A DNA stretch of 64,000 nucleotides. Source: Drosophila pseudoobscura. Taxonomy: Eukaryota; Arthropoda; Insecta; Diptera; Drosophilidae. Location: positions 20,845,001 through 20,909,000 of the forward strand of contig NC_046681.1 of NCBI RefSeq assembly GCF_009870125.1, read 5' to 3'. Positions 38,201-49,200 of the stretch are shown one piece after another. Within the stretch, counting starts at the first letter, position 1, and each line of letters starts with the position of its first letter. A program made the position numbers and the translations under genes. Under the pieces are notes generated by a model. That model was not told the DNA's origin and searched no databases. It saw only the letters and a program-made list of their open reading frames with translations.

Positions 38201-40942
38201 GCCTACGCACTAGCAGAGGATTAGAGACTTACCATGCCACAAGCCGCGGCGGCCGCAGCTGCTGCAGCAGCGCCCGGATTGCCCGGCTGCCGCACAGCCT
38301 GTAAACGCTGAAGCATCACAGCCCGATTGATATGGTCCTGTTGCTGTTGTACCTGCTGCTGATGCTGCTGCTGGGCTTGCTGTTGCGCATGCTGTTGTAC
38401 CGCCTGCTGCTGCTGCTGCTGCTGCTGCTGGTGATGCTGTTGTACCGCCTGCTGCTGGGCAGCCACAGCCTGGGCAACGTGAGCTGCCTGCACCTGAGCT
38501 TGGACCACTGCTTGAGCTTGGGCCTGGGCCGCTTGTACATGCGCCTGAGCCTGGGCTTGAGCCTGAGCCTGTGCCTGGGCCTGAGCCTGCGCCTGGACCT
38601 GAGCCTGTGCCACGGCCACAAATGCGGCGGTCTGTAAGAAAATGTAGGGAATTGATTTGAATTTTTCTCACAGTCCACATGCGGGGAATATTTCTCTAAG
38701 AAAACCAACTCAAATTGAAACTAGAACATAAGGAAAACTATTGGACATAGCTTGGTTCTTCGAAATCGAAAAACTAGAAGGTAATCTACATCTGCCGCAA
38801 CCCTCAGATTGAACGAATATTATTCGATTAAAATCTAGAAATCCCCAATATAGGATTTATAATGAGATTCATTCCGGTTTTATCTTTGCAAATTCGAAAT
38901 GCGAGATCTATAGATGGTAGAGGACGAAAATGGGACCAGGACATGGGTGGACCTTGTATATATATATTTTTTTGCATTGCTGTTTGAAATCAAAGTACCT
39001 TATGTGGTTAAATTGAAAACCGCCGTTTCATTTGTTTTGTTGCCATTAATTTGTTTGTTTAATTAAAAAATTGTACAGACATATATCATACTATATGCTA
39101 AAAAAAGTGATTTTTCTTTTCTTTTGTGTTTTTGTATAATTCTTGTATTCCGTAATTGCTTGCGTTCGCTGTGGTCGTAATGAACGTAAATTTCGCCTTC
39201 GCATCACCCGAAATTTGCAAAAATAATCATAATCGTAACAAAAATCGGGTTTTTCGTATTTATAATCAATATATAAAAAAAGTTGTCCAACTTGGAGATA
39301 AATGGAATTCAAAGAATGCGAACGAAACGCAAAATGCAGTCGGATCTCAAATGTAAGTTAATTATTTTTGTAAGTGATTCGTAAGTTGTCTTTTTTGTAC
39401 AGGTCAGTCCGTGTTCAGTCCGTTCGCTACTGTTCTTGTTTTTTTTTTTGTGTCATATTTTTAGCGTGTGTCCGAGTCTGTCGCCGTATGCTCATTTATA
39501 TTGACTATGGTTGCTATAACTATGATAAGAACTCACTTCCTGGGCCTTTGAGATGGCTGTGGAGACAGCAATCGCATTTGCGGCGGCATGGCTGCTGTTG
39601 CTACTGCTGCCTGTGGGTGAAATTCCAGCCAGCGATGGAGGCGGCGGTGTGACGGGCATCGATGATGAGGACCCATTATTGCTTGGGCTCTTTCTGCTGT
39701 GTAGATTCGCGACTGCGGCCAGTGCAATAGCGAGACGCGCCTGATATTTGGGCTGGCGGGCACGTAACTCTTCCAGACTTGAATCCTCCGGCGGATGCAT
39801 AATTTTTGTGCTAACAGCGGCCGCTGGTCCGCCCCCTGATGTGGCATTTGGAACTGGCGGACGGCTCTGTTGCTGTTGTGCATCGGGCGGGCCACTTGGT
39901 GGTGCGCTTGATGCGCCACCAGCATGATTGGTGGTGGGTGGAGCACTTATGGTAGCATTACTTTACCAAAAAATCAAACAAAAACAAGAATAAGTATGAA
40001 ATTCGTTGGCGAGAGCCCGGAAGTAGGTCCCAGTCGCCATTGGGAGTCTATATCGGGGAATGAATGTCTGTATGTTCCCCACCTGTAAGCTGGAAACGTT
40101 GGCTTCTGCTGGGCCATGGCGGCAGCGTGATGATGATGCGCCGCTGCCGCTGCAGCCGCTGCTGAGGTAGTCGCCATCGCAGCTGGAAACAGAGGACGCG
40201 GCGGCATCATGTGAGGCATCATGGGTACCGGGTAAGGAGGCAACGGCGGCATATGTGTCATCATTCCCATGCCATATTGCCCCAGCATATGAGGGGGCAT
40301 CATATTCGGTGGCATCATCATGGGTGGCGGTACGCTCATGGAATCTGAAACGGTTATATCCCAATAGATAAACTCATTTGCTTATTATATCGAATATCAC
40401 ATCACATCACTCACATTCAACTTTCTTCTTTGCCACTGGCTCGTCATCGTCGGAATCAGATTTTCCGCCATTCTTCTGCTTCTCGTGATCCCTGAGGTCC
40501 TCAACTGGTATTCCGTCCATGCCAAATATTTCAATTTCAATGTTTGAGCGATTGGGCAACGAGTTGGGAACCTTGTCGACCGTCTCCTTATGCACTTGCA
40601 TACAGTGGATGGACAAACCAGGACCCGTATACAGCTTTTTGTGGCATATGTGGCACTTAAAATGCTTGGCCTTTTGATGTTGCACCAGGATTTTTTCATC
40701 GTCGAACTCACGGTTGCAGTACCTGTTTTAAATGAGTTAAGGAAAATGCCAAAATATCCGTTCTTCCTGCCCCCTTGCCAACACCATTATATAAATTTCT
40801 CCTGTGTGAGTGGTTTGTATGTGTACATACAAATTTTTTTGCCCTACCAGCTAGCGGCACATGCTGGGAAAAATATTGTTGTTTGTTTTAAAAAAGGATA
40901 CCAGCACCAGGGTTTGGAGGCCTTCTTCTTTTTGCGACCCAT
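35286..40942 (-). CDS. BuGZ: BuGZ/ZNF207 homologue, spindle-assembly zinc-finger protein
   Basis: Seven coding exons join in frame to 569 residues: 40902-40942, 40415-40722, 40083-40344, 39537-39960, 38233-38631, 35482-35617 and 35286-35425. The protein starts [20 protein letters not shown]. Two C2H2 fingers use C13/C16/H29/H34 and C37/C40/H53/H58, the family hallmark. A proline/methionine-rich stretch follows. A block near residues 254-282 ([20 protein letters not shown]) resembles the Bub3-binding GLEBS region of ZNF207. Exon 5 is almost pure Q/A, and the C-terminus is rich in M, P and G. Vertebrate BuGZ binds Bub3 and microtubules and forms coacervates that help spindle assembly. The D. 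melanogaster counterpart is CG17912 as I recall. The start is divergent from LSm7. Confidence 0.93.
35958..35985. repeat. AGAGT microsatellite
   Basis: About five tandem AGAGT units in intron 5 of BuGZ, next to a GA run. Simple-sequence repeat only. Confidence 0.8.
36764..36808. repeat. AATC microsatellite
   Basis: About ten tandem AATC units, with small interruptions (ATCAACC, ATCATC), in intron 5 of BuGZ. It is followed by an ACCAACCAAC run. No functional motif is evident. Confidence 0.85.
38233..38631 (-). repeat. BuGZ: Glutamine/alanine low-complexity exon of BuGZ
   Basis: This 399-base exon encodes residues 346-478. It is an alternating Q-A-Q-A tract, then VQAQ repeats, then polyglutamine runs up to eight long broken by H, and finally a polyalanine run. 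The DNA is CTG/CAG-like and imperfect, so several frames stay open on both strands. Those extra open frames are by-products of the repeat. The exon starts and ends on codon boundaries, so skipping it would keep the frame. Confidence 0.9.
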
Positions 40943-41112
40943 GATTTGAAATTGGTTTGAAAGCACTTAAATTCGACGCTGCGCTCGTCCAATTCTTTTA
41001 AAATTACAAATTTCTGTAGCTAAAAAATTTTTCTTCGTGAGAGTCGTGAGAAAACAAAATGGAGTGCATGCCGATAAAACATCCGTACCATACCGATGAA
41101 AAATACGAAATT

Positions 41113-41672
41113 AGCCCACTGAGCCCCCTTTTATTTAAACAGGTGAACAACTTAAATTTAACTGCCGAAAATAGTACTGTATGTAAATTCTTCTAGTAGA
41201 TCCATCCTATCCTTCCACCTGAATTTCACATAAATTCTTCAAGTTTAATCATTTTCGTGGGAATATTAAAATACCCCATTGGTCGACAATGGGTTAATCG
41301 TTCGCTGTCCATTATCATATTCATTTGATATACGATTTGAGATAACTAGCTATCTAGGACTCCAGCACTGAACACATCAATTTATCCGCTTGATGAATTA
41401 ATTTTCTACAACACTGACTAATTTGATGTACTCCTTGCTATTTGATTGTGTCTAAAATAAGGTTTAAACAAAAAGGGTCAAGCTAAAACGTAAGTGTACA
41501 TGCATATGTACATACATATGTATATGCAATGTTACGTTGTTTCTTACATGTTGCTTCTATTTGCTAATATTAATATACAAAGCGATTGACAGAGGATCCG
41601 TGGTCAGAGAGGAACACACAGTTTTTCACTCAAGTTATTTAAATTTAGGGGGGTTTAAGTGGGATAAGTTAG
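41113..41672. mobile_element. MITE-like element with terminal inverted repeats
   Basis: The left end reads GCCCACTGAGCCCCC followed by ATTTAAA. The right end, read in reverse complement, is CCCACTTAAACCCCCC followed by ATTTAAA. These form imperfect inverted ends of about 25-30 bases around a 560-base AT-rich body with no open frame. The left 400 bases align with 63131-63545. The structure fits a short non-autonomous DNA transposon, but I cannot name the family. It fills most of the space between BuGZ and LSm7. Confidence 0.55.
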
Positions 41673-41679
41673 TTTTTTC

Positions 41680-41798
41680 CATCGGTATATTTCCGGTATA
41701 TTTTTAAAATGAGAAGGTATGTTTCGGTATTTCTGTCTGACAGTATATCGATAGGCCCACTGACCGGCATTAAATAAAATATAAAAAATTTGCTTAAA
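41680..41798 (+). promoter_or_regulatory. LSm7: LSm7 promoter: GGTATATTT boxes and DRE
   Basis: Three to four GGTAT-type boxes (ATCGGTATATTT, CCGGTATATTT, TTTCGGTATTTC) resembling Ohler core-promoter motif 6 lie at 41684-41735. A perfect DRE, TATCGATA, is at 41746-41753. The LSm7 ATG is 46 bases beyond the DRE. No TATA box is seen. This is the usual make-up of fly housekeeping promoters. Confidence 0.7.
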
Positions 41799-42193
41799 AT
41801 GGCAGATAAAAAGGTAAAAAAAATACCTAAATTAGAAAATAATTTCATTTCACCAACATGTACGTCTCCTTCCAGGTGGGTGGAAACAATGACGGCAAGG
41901 AGAAACGCCGCAAGGAGTCCATTCTGGACCTGTCCAAATATCTGGAGAAACAGATCCGTGTGAAATTCGCGGGCGGACGCGAAGCATCTGGCATTCTCAA
42001 AGGCTACGATGCTCTGTTGAACTTGGTGCTGGACAACACAGTGGAGTATCTGCGTGACTCGGACGAGCCCTACAAACTTACCGAGGACTCAACACGGAGT
42101 CTCGGCCTCGTGGTCTGCCGTGGCACAGCGTTGGTACTAATCTGCCCCGCAGACGGCGTCGAAAGCATTGCAAATCCATTTACAACGCAATAG
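41799..42193 (+). CDS. LSm7: U6 snRNA-associated Sm-like protein LSm7
   Basis: Member of the LSm2-8 ring on U6 snRNA and the LSm1-7 mRNA-decay ring. Two exons, 41799-41813 (MADKK) and 41876-42193, give 110 residues. The Sm fold is clear: Sm1 ILDLSKYLEKQIRVKFAGGR through GYDALLNLVLDN, and Sm2 RSLGLVVCRGTALVLIC. Length is close to human LSM7 (103). The short first exon has a GTAAAA donor. It is divergent from BuGZ, and its 3' end converges on ChLD3 with about 120 bases between stops. Confidence 0.97.
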
Positions 42194-42314
42194 GAGGATA
42201 GCATCTATCTCTATGGCCTAGGCTTAGTACAAAACTCTTGTGGAAATCGGTTTAAAAATATATTTAGCGGAGACTCATAAATAAGTGCTTAAATCTAATT
42301 GCTTTAGCTTCTCC

Positions 42315-45079
42315 TCAGTCCAGGCCAAACTCGTTTCGTATCCAGGGATACTGGGCCGGACACTCCATGCATGTGTAGAAATACCGATCCTCCTGTAGCA
42401 CCCTACTGCGTACCTTGCATACGTTAGGTATGTTGCAAACCTGTTCGTGGTCATCTAGCTCCTTAGTCTGGCAGTGCCAGGGCTCGAACTGATGCATCTG
42501 ATTGCTGGGCGTCGGATGACGCATCCACTGAATGGCCTGCTGGTTGGTCACAAAGTACACATCGGGTAGTTTTTGCAGATCATCGAGAAATTTCTAAAGG
42601 ACAATTAGAAGAGTAAGTAATGTATGTAAATTGAGTCAGTTCGGTTATTCCCTTCTGTATTTACCAAAAACGCATTCAAATAATCAATCTTTTTAAACCA
42701 GGTGGAGTGAAAATACAAGCCAAAGGGTGCCCGGTTGCTCAGGTAATGTCTCTTGAAGTTGTGCGTTAGCAGTCTGTAGATATCATCGCCACTTAAATGG
42801 GGCGGACAACTGTCAACCATCCCGCACCTGTATTCACCGGCTTCCAGTTGATTAATAGCCAACTCCCAGATGCCCGGATAACTTCTCGATGGACAATTCT
42901 GGTTAACTCCCGTGCAACTGTGCGGCATCTTGTAGTCCAGTGTGTACGGCCACAGGGGGGGATTCGAATGTGGGGCCACCATGGAGGCGTCGTAAACAAA
43001 ACCAAACTCCTTCATCATTAGGAACTGACGATTCCATCCCACGCGCAGGAATGGCACTCGCATGCCCCGAATTTCATCCATCCGAACGGCGGCAAACTTG
43101 TTGATAATGTTCGCCTGGCCCACCATCTCATCGAACCAATCCTCAATTGTGGCATTCTTGGACCACCACATTTCTGGACCTCGATGGCTGTATGAGGAAG
43201 TGTGTTAGAGGAGAGTTTCATCAGCTTGAAAGAGCTTGGAACTTACGTTACTGAATGCACGGCAATCTCGTGTCCGTCGTTCCAGAGCTTCTGTACATAT
43301 TGATAATTGGTAAACGGATGCGACACATAGAAGGTGCCCTTAATGGGACATCCATTGGGATTGCGACGATTCTGTGTGAACAGAACCTTGGAGAAGAGCT
43401 CCCAGTTGTCGTGATTGATGGCATCGTCGAAGGTGAGCAGGATCATCTGGGGGACAGATAAGGTCCCGAGGTTTCCCGGTATCTGGGTGCCATCCTTTGA
43501 GCAGAAGCAATGCGGCAACTGGCACTTCTTCGAGTCGCACGCCCCAGCCGCATTCGGATCATGCTCGACATCGCACCAGCCCTCATCGGAGCCATCCGGA
43601 CAATCCACAGAGCCATCGCAGAAGTACTCCTGAGGCAGGCAAGTGCCATCGGCACAGCCCAACTGATACTCATCCGCACAATCGGCCATCTCCAGCAGCG
43701 GCTTGGGAGCCGGCGTCTCTGCACTCACATCACAATTATCCACGTTCGCCTTGAAGTCGCATATCTGACGCACCACATCGAAGAGCAGCCCCTCCGAGCA
43801 TTTGAACTCAAATACCTCCCCATCCAGGCACAGGAAATACTTGGCACACTCACTGTTCGTCCAGATCTTGTGGACCGGCCTAGTCGGATTGCGATAGAAG
43901 CGTGCATCATGCATGCAACTGGCTGTTGAGGCCGAGCGCCGGTGACGACTGTGGTTGCTGTTGCTACTGTGACTGCTGTTGATTATTCCATCATTGTCTG
44001 CAAATTGGTGTGAGAGAGCTTCGTGTAATTACCAAAGGAAACTAATTAATGCGTTGACCCAATTAGGAGCAGCCTCACGTCAACCCAAAAGTAGCTAGCC
44101 ATTGACTGTCGGTTGCAGCAATACTCTCGTTTCTTGAGTGTGCCGCCAATCACGCATTGGAATTGGAATTGAGGCATGGGCGTTGCACATATGGAGCTTG
44201 AAGGGGGAGGATATATGTACATATGTACAAGCCCCCACAACCGTACTATCCACTTATGAAGCTGATCGGATGCGAATTTGGTTGTAATATCTAGGTTTTA
44301 CCACTCCCCTGCCACCCACACTGGGCTGTGGCATATACGCCCCTTGGCCAAGTTATGGCCATGGCGTACCACATTGTAGCAGATAAATTGAAATGCGTTT
44401 GCATCATGAATTGGCCTGGCCAGCAGCAATGGCCCGTAGCCGTGCCGCACCAGATCGTAACTCAGACCGATTGAGCAAGCGACCAACACACGCGTTGGTT
44501 AAATGCAGCGATGCAGATGATATCTCAAGATATGTCTACCGATTGTCTGTCCGACTCTGATGTACATATCTACATCTGCATCTGTGAGTGTATCTCAATA
44601 TCTACCAATCTATCCCCATGCCTCTGTATTTGTAGGAGAGCCGCTGCTCAGCTGCTAAGCTGTGTTGCAGCATTTAGAAAGTAAATTTATCATTTTACTT
44701 AGCAATGGCAGCGGGTCAGGAAAATTTCAGCAACTGTCATTGGGTTCAATGCACAGCATAGTCTGTAGTCTTTGGGTGCAGGGGGTTGGTGGCGGACCTG
44801 GCCTGGCCTAGCCAGACTTGGCTCTACTCTGTTCGTTATGTAACAGATCAACAACTTTCACACCCAATGCGCGCGCATGCGCATGCCAAAATACAAAGAC
44901 ACGCACCCAATCAGGAGACCGCGCCCGCGACCGTTCCCGCCCCAATGATGACAAACAAAAGTGGAGAAATTACCATTACGCATAGCATCCAGCGACGATA
45001 TGGACGACATAATCATCAGCATAACAATGACAATGCTGCTGGACAGACCATATAGTGGGAGTAGGTTGAAGTTTTGCAT
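42315..45079 (-). CDS. ChLD3: Chitin deacetylase-like secreted protein
   Basis: Four coding exons join in frame to 552 residues: 44974-45079, 43247-43997, 42665-43187 and 42315-42593. Exon 1 is a signal peptide (IVIVMLMIMSSISSLDA). A chitin-binding CBM14 domain (about 63-124, six cysteines) and an LDL-receptor class A repeat (about 142-176, CDGSVDCPDGSDEGWC) follow. The polysaccharide deacetylase domain carries TFDDA, HSVTH and RVPFLRVGWN, so the metal and catalytic motifs are intact. This is the domain order of insect chitin deacetylases. It probably modifies chitin in cuticle or tracheal matrix outside the cell. The name follows its position next to Nubp1/glu in flies. A serine/asparagine/histidine-rich linker precedes CBM14. 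Confidence 0.92.
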
Positions 45080-45370
45080 TGATAACCGCCGACTCAATGC
45101 TGAAGCACGACAACGTCGCTGGGCGGAAGCGACGACCTTGACTGTGAAACCAGTTTGGCAATTTAAATTTTCCCCGGGGCAAAGCATTTTTCTGCTTAAT
45201 TTCCAGTTTGCGTGTGTCCAATATATTTCTTTGTAGGTTTATTTGTTGCGGTGTATCTCGAGTGGAAAAACTAAGACCAGACCAAGCCGCACCGCACCAC
45301 CGGCTAATGAAACGTGTTGAAAGTACGCGAGTTCCGCTACCGCACAAAGCCGAAGCGAAGCCAAATTGTG

Positions 45371-45408
45371 ACTGAAAGTCTTGTGAGATGCAGCTGGCTA
45401 TATATATA
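45371..45408 (-). promoter_or_regulatory. ChLD3: ChLD3 TATA promoter
   Basis: On the minus strand a TATATATATAG run lies at 45398-45408. An initiator TCAGT with its A at 45373 is about 31 bases downstream of the TATATAG. The ATG is 294 bases further on. TATA plus Inr suits a developmentally regulated cuticle gene and contrasts with the TATA-less promoters around it. The start site is predicted only. Confidence 0.6.
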
Positions 45409-45771
45409 TTTGGGCATTTCTCTTTATAGAGGGTATCGGAGAGCGTCTTAGAGAAAGCTCTTTGTTGTTGTCGCTATATTTTTCTCTCTCTTCGCTACAG
45501 TAATTGTTCCCCACTTTTGGTATATCGAAAATATTCTTAAAATATACATTTACAAAATTTCATTGTATTGCAAAATGTAATTCATCTGAACATATAAGAA
45601 CATATCTTCCTTAATTAAGATTACTTTTTAGTAATTATTTGTTTTGGTTTACAAAATGACGCGATTGATTTTTAAATTTGAATTTGAATTATCCATTTAA
45701 AAATAACGTCTCATTCTAGTACTGCCAACTCGCTTCGATTTTACGGATTAGTTCCAGCGATAAGTATAGGG

Positions 45772-46132
45772 GGCGCTGTTGCCTAGGCAGCTTTCTATGT
45801 TGCTTGCAACATTAATTTTGCAAACCGTATGTTTTGTGTGTTTTAGTCAAAATACAATCCCTGAAAGTACTAAATACTAGCCAATCTTGTAGAAAATGTA
45901 TTCGTCAATGGAATAAAATTATGTGGGTGAAGTTGAGAGATCTACATAGCTTGTAATATTCGACGGAAGATCAAAATCAAGGAATATGTATAATAGAACT
46001 TGAACTCGTCAGTATATTTACGGTATATTTTGAAAATATACGGCTCATTTCGGTACATTTCTGAGGGACGGTATATATCAATAACTCGCGTCACATTCGT
46101 TATTCCCTAGGTGGCGCTGTTGCCTAGGCAGC
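45772..46132 (+). repeat. Dispersed repeat copy in glu promoter, flanked by 20-bp direct repeat
   Basis: The 20-mer GGCGCTGTTGCCTAGGCAGC occurs perfectly at 45772-45791 and again at 46113-46132. Between them lies a copy of the repeat family also found at 51868-52040 and 54565-54850, including AGAACTTGAACTCGTCAGTA at 45995-46014. A series of GGTATATTT/CGGTACATTT boxes to 46080 follows. The second 20-mer sits about 90 bases before the glu ATG. Either the 20-mers are a long target duplication made on insertion, or a promoter piece was duplicated around it. Confidence 0.7.
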
Positions 46133-46222
46133 CCTGCGATAGCGTCCTAATTCCATTGGCGCCTGTTTGGCAAAGCATAATTTGCGTTATTCCTCAAAAT
46201 ATAAGCCTATGAGATCTACAGA

Positions 46223-49200
46223 ATGAGTCCCAGCACCGTCACACTGAAAGGTGGGGGTGGACGCAAGAGTGGGCCGAATCGGCTGGCCCAGATGACAGGA
46301 CAGCAGCAATTGCGGGCCCAAAAAGAAGCCGAGAACGCCGCTGCAATGGACGCCCTGGATGATGCCATGGTATTTGACGATGAGGAAGGCGGGACACGCA
46401 TTGGGGATATATACATACCGCCGCCGGTGCCGGCCCACTGTTCGATGGAGAGCACCGGACCGCGGCTGATCATCAAACAGATTGTGAACCACAACTTCAA
46501 GAGCTACGCTGGAGAGGTGATACTGGGACCCTTCCATCATAGCTTTACCGCCATTATAGGACCCAATGGCAGCGGTAAGAGTAACGTGATCGATTCCATG
46601 ATGTTCGTCTTCGGCTGTCGGGCCAATCGCATTCGCTGCAAGCGTGTCTCCACCCTCATTCATAAATCCTCGAGGTATCCCAACCTTCGTAGCTGCGCGG
46701 TGGCCGTACACTTCGAGCAGATTTTGGACAAGGGCAATGGCACTTGCGTGACGGTGCCCGACTCTCACATTGTCATCGAACGAACGGCCATGTCGGATAA
46801 TTCCTCATATTATCAAATCAACGGACGTCGCGCTCAGGTCAAGGATGTGGTCAAGCTACTGAAGACCCATCATGTGGACCTGGAGCACAATCGTTTCCTG
46901 ATTCTCCAGGGCGAGGTCGAATCGATAGCCATGATGAAGCCGAAGGGTCTGAATGAGAACGAGACCGGAATGCTGGAGTACCTGGAGGACATTGTGGGCA
47001 CCCAACGCTATATTCGACCACTCCATCAGATCAACCAGCGTGTGGATCAGCTCACCGACGATCGCACAGAGAAGCACAATCGCTGCAAATTGGCCGAGCG
47101 TGACATGAAGGACCTGGAGCAGCCATTCAATGAGGCCGTCGAGTACCTGAAGAAGGAGAACGAATGGGTGCGAACAAAATCTTGGGTGTACCAAAAATAC
47201 ATCAGTTTGAAGAAGATCTCTTTGGAGGAACACACTAAAGAGTACGAAAGCTGTGCGGAGAATTTAAAAACGCATGACGAGGCCACCAATGTGCTCCAAA
47301 AAGAACGCGCCGAAAAGGAGGAGATCATAAGAAAGGAAATAGAGTAAGAAAAACATATATGCATATGCAGTTGTTACAGCAAAATATATTGTTTTACGTC
47401 AACCATCTTTCAGGGCTTTTGAATCCCTGGTTAAGCAGAGAGATCAAGTCAAGAAGAAGCTTGTGAGTGCAGAGCGCGCCTGCACGGAGGTCCAAAGCAC
47501 AATGGAGAACACCAACAAGCAGCGCAAAAAGGACAAGGCCCAGATTGAAAAGAACGAAAAGGAGTTGGAGGACTTGCGTACGCTTCCAGAAAGAAATCAG
47601 CGAGAAATTGAGGATTGCAACAAGAAAATGGAACGTCTGGAGAGGGAAAAAGTCACACTAAATGAAGAGCTAGAAAAACAAATGAACGAACTGAAAAAGC
47701 AGACCGAGCCCCTCACCGAGAAGCGCCTCAAGCTGACCGACGAGCTGGTGGGGCTCAAGGAGAAGGTCAACTCCGCCAAGGCTGCACTGCAGGTCCACGA
47801 ATCCGAGCTGAAGATCCTCAAGCAAGTGGAGACAACTGAAACCAGAAAATACGAGTCTCTAATGAGCTCCTATAAACAGTCACAGCAGAGTCTCGAGGAG
47901 AAGGCGAACAAAATGGTTGAGCTACAGCAAAGTATTCCCGAAATGAAAACAGAGATCGCCACCAAGTCAGCGGAGGTAGAAAAGCTGAACAAAGAGGAGC
48001 GCAATCTGTCCGTACAATGTTCAAAACTTAAGGATGAGGTAGGCATTCAGTCAAGCTGTTTCATTGCTGATCTTGGCAAATCCTTTCTGCGCTTTCTTAA
48101 CTTAACTTCACATCTATTTTCTTAGATTAACGAGCGATCGAGAAACATGCAGTCCCAGCGTTCCAATGACAAAGTTCTGGACTTCCTTATGCGCCAGAAA
48201 ATGGAGGGCAAGATCCCAGGCATTCTGGGACGTCTGGGTAACTTGGGTGGCATTGATGCAAAGTATGATGTGGCCATTTCCACAGCGGCTGGCGGTCGCT
48301 TGGATAACATTGTGACGGATAACTACGACACAGCCGCGGAAGCCATTGCAGCCCTGAAAAAGTACAATGTGGGCAGGGCCACCTTCATTACCCTAGAAAA
48401 GATCGAGCATCTTCGACGTGAGGCCTGCTCCACGATTGACACGTATGTTTTGGACAATAATCCAATCAATAAGCAGATAACATAACTGTCTAAATGCAAT
48501 TGCAGGCCTGAGAACGTGCCCCGTCTGTACGATCTCGTGAAGGTCGAAGATGATCGCGTCAGGACCGCCTTCTACTTTGCCCTGAGAAACACACTTGTGG
48601 GCACGGACCTGGAACAGGGCACACGCATTGCCTATGGAAGGCACCGCTACCGAGTGGTCACGCTGGGGGGCGAGATTATTGAGTTGACGGGCACAATGTC
48701 TGGCGGTGGCAGGACTGCCCTTCGTGGTAAAATGGGCACCCAAGTGCGGACCAAGACTGCCGAAAGCGCCGACACCTCGTCATCATCACAGAGTGCCTTG
48801 GAGGACATGCAGATCAGGGCAGAAGAACTGCAAACGAGAATCAACTATTGCCAAGAGCAGCAAGGTCGCCTGGAGCGTGAGGTGCAAACATTGCAGATAA
48901 CGTTGCAGCGAAACGAGGCGGAGTACAAGCGTCTGGATGTCAGCATCAAATCGCTAGAGCAGCAGATGGCCAGTAATCTGAAGCAGTGCAATATCCAGCG
49001 TGAAAAGATGCTGAAAAAGACCACAGACGAGGGAGCCGTCAAGTCACGGGAGGCTCAAATAGAAACGTCTAAGGAGGAATTGGAGGAGGCGCTTTCGGCT
49101 GAGCAGGTAATGAGCAGCCAAATCGAAGAGATTCAAGCCCAATACAATGACCTGCGAAATGAGAATGTGAAGCCTGTCGAGGCAAAGATCAAAAAAACTA

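Noticed and set aside
38210-38708. Long alternative frames in both directions over the BuGZ Q/A exon
   Set aside because: They arise because a CTG/CAG repeat lacks stop codons in several frames. Only the frame that splices with exons 4 and 6 fits the BuGZ protein.
46187-46768. Minus-strand 193-codon frame over glu exon 1
   Set aside because: It is antisense to the highly conserved SMC4 head including Walker A; no promoter or homology supports it.
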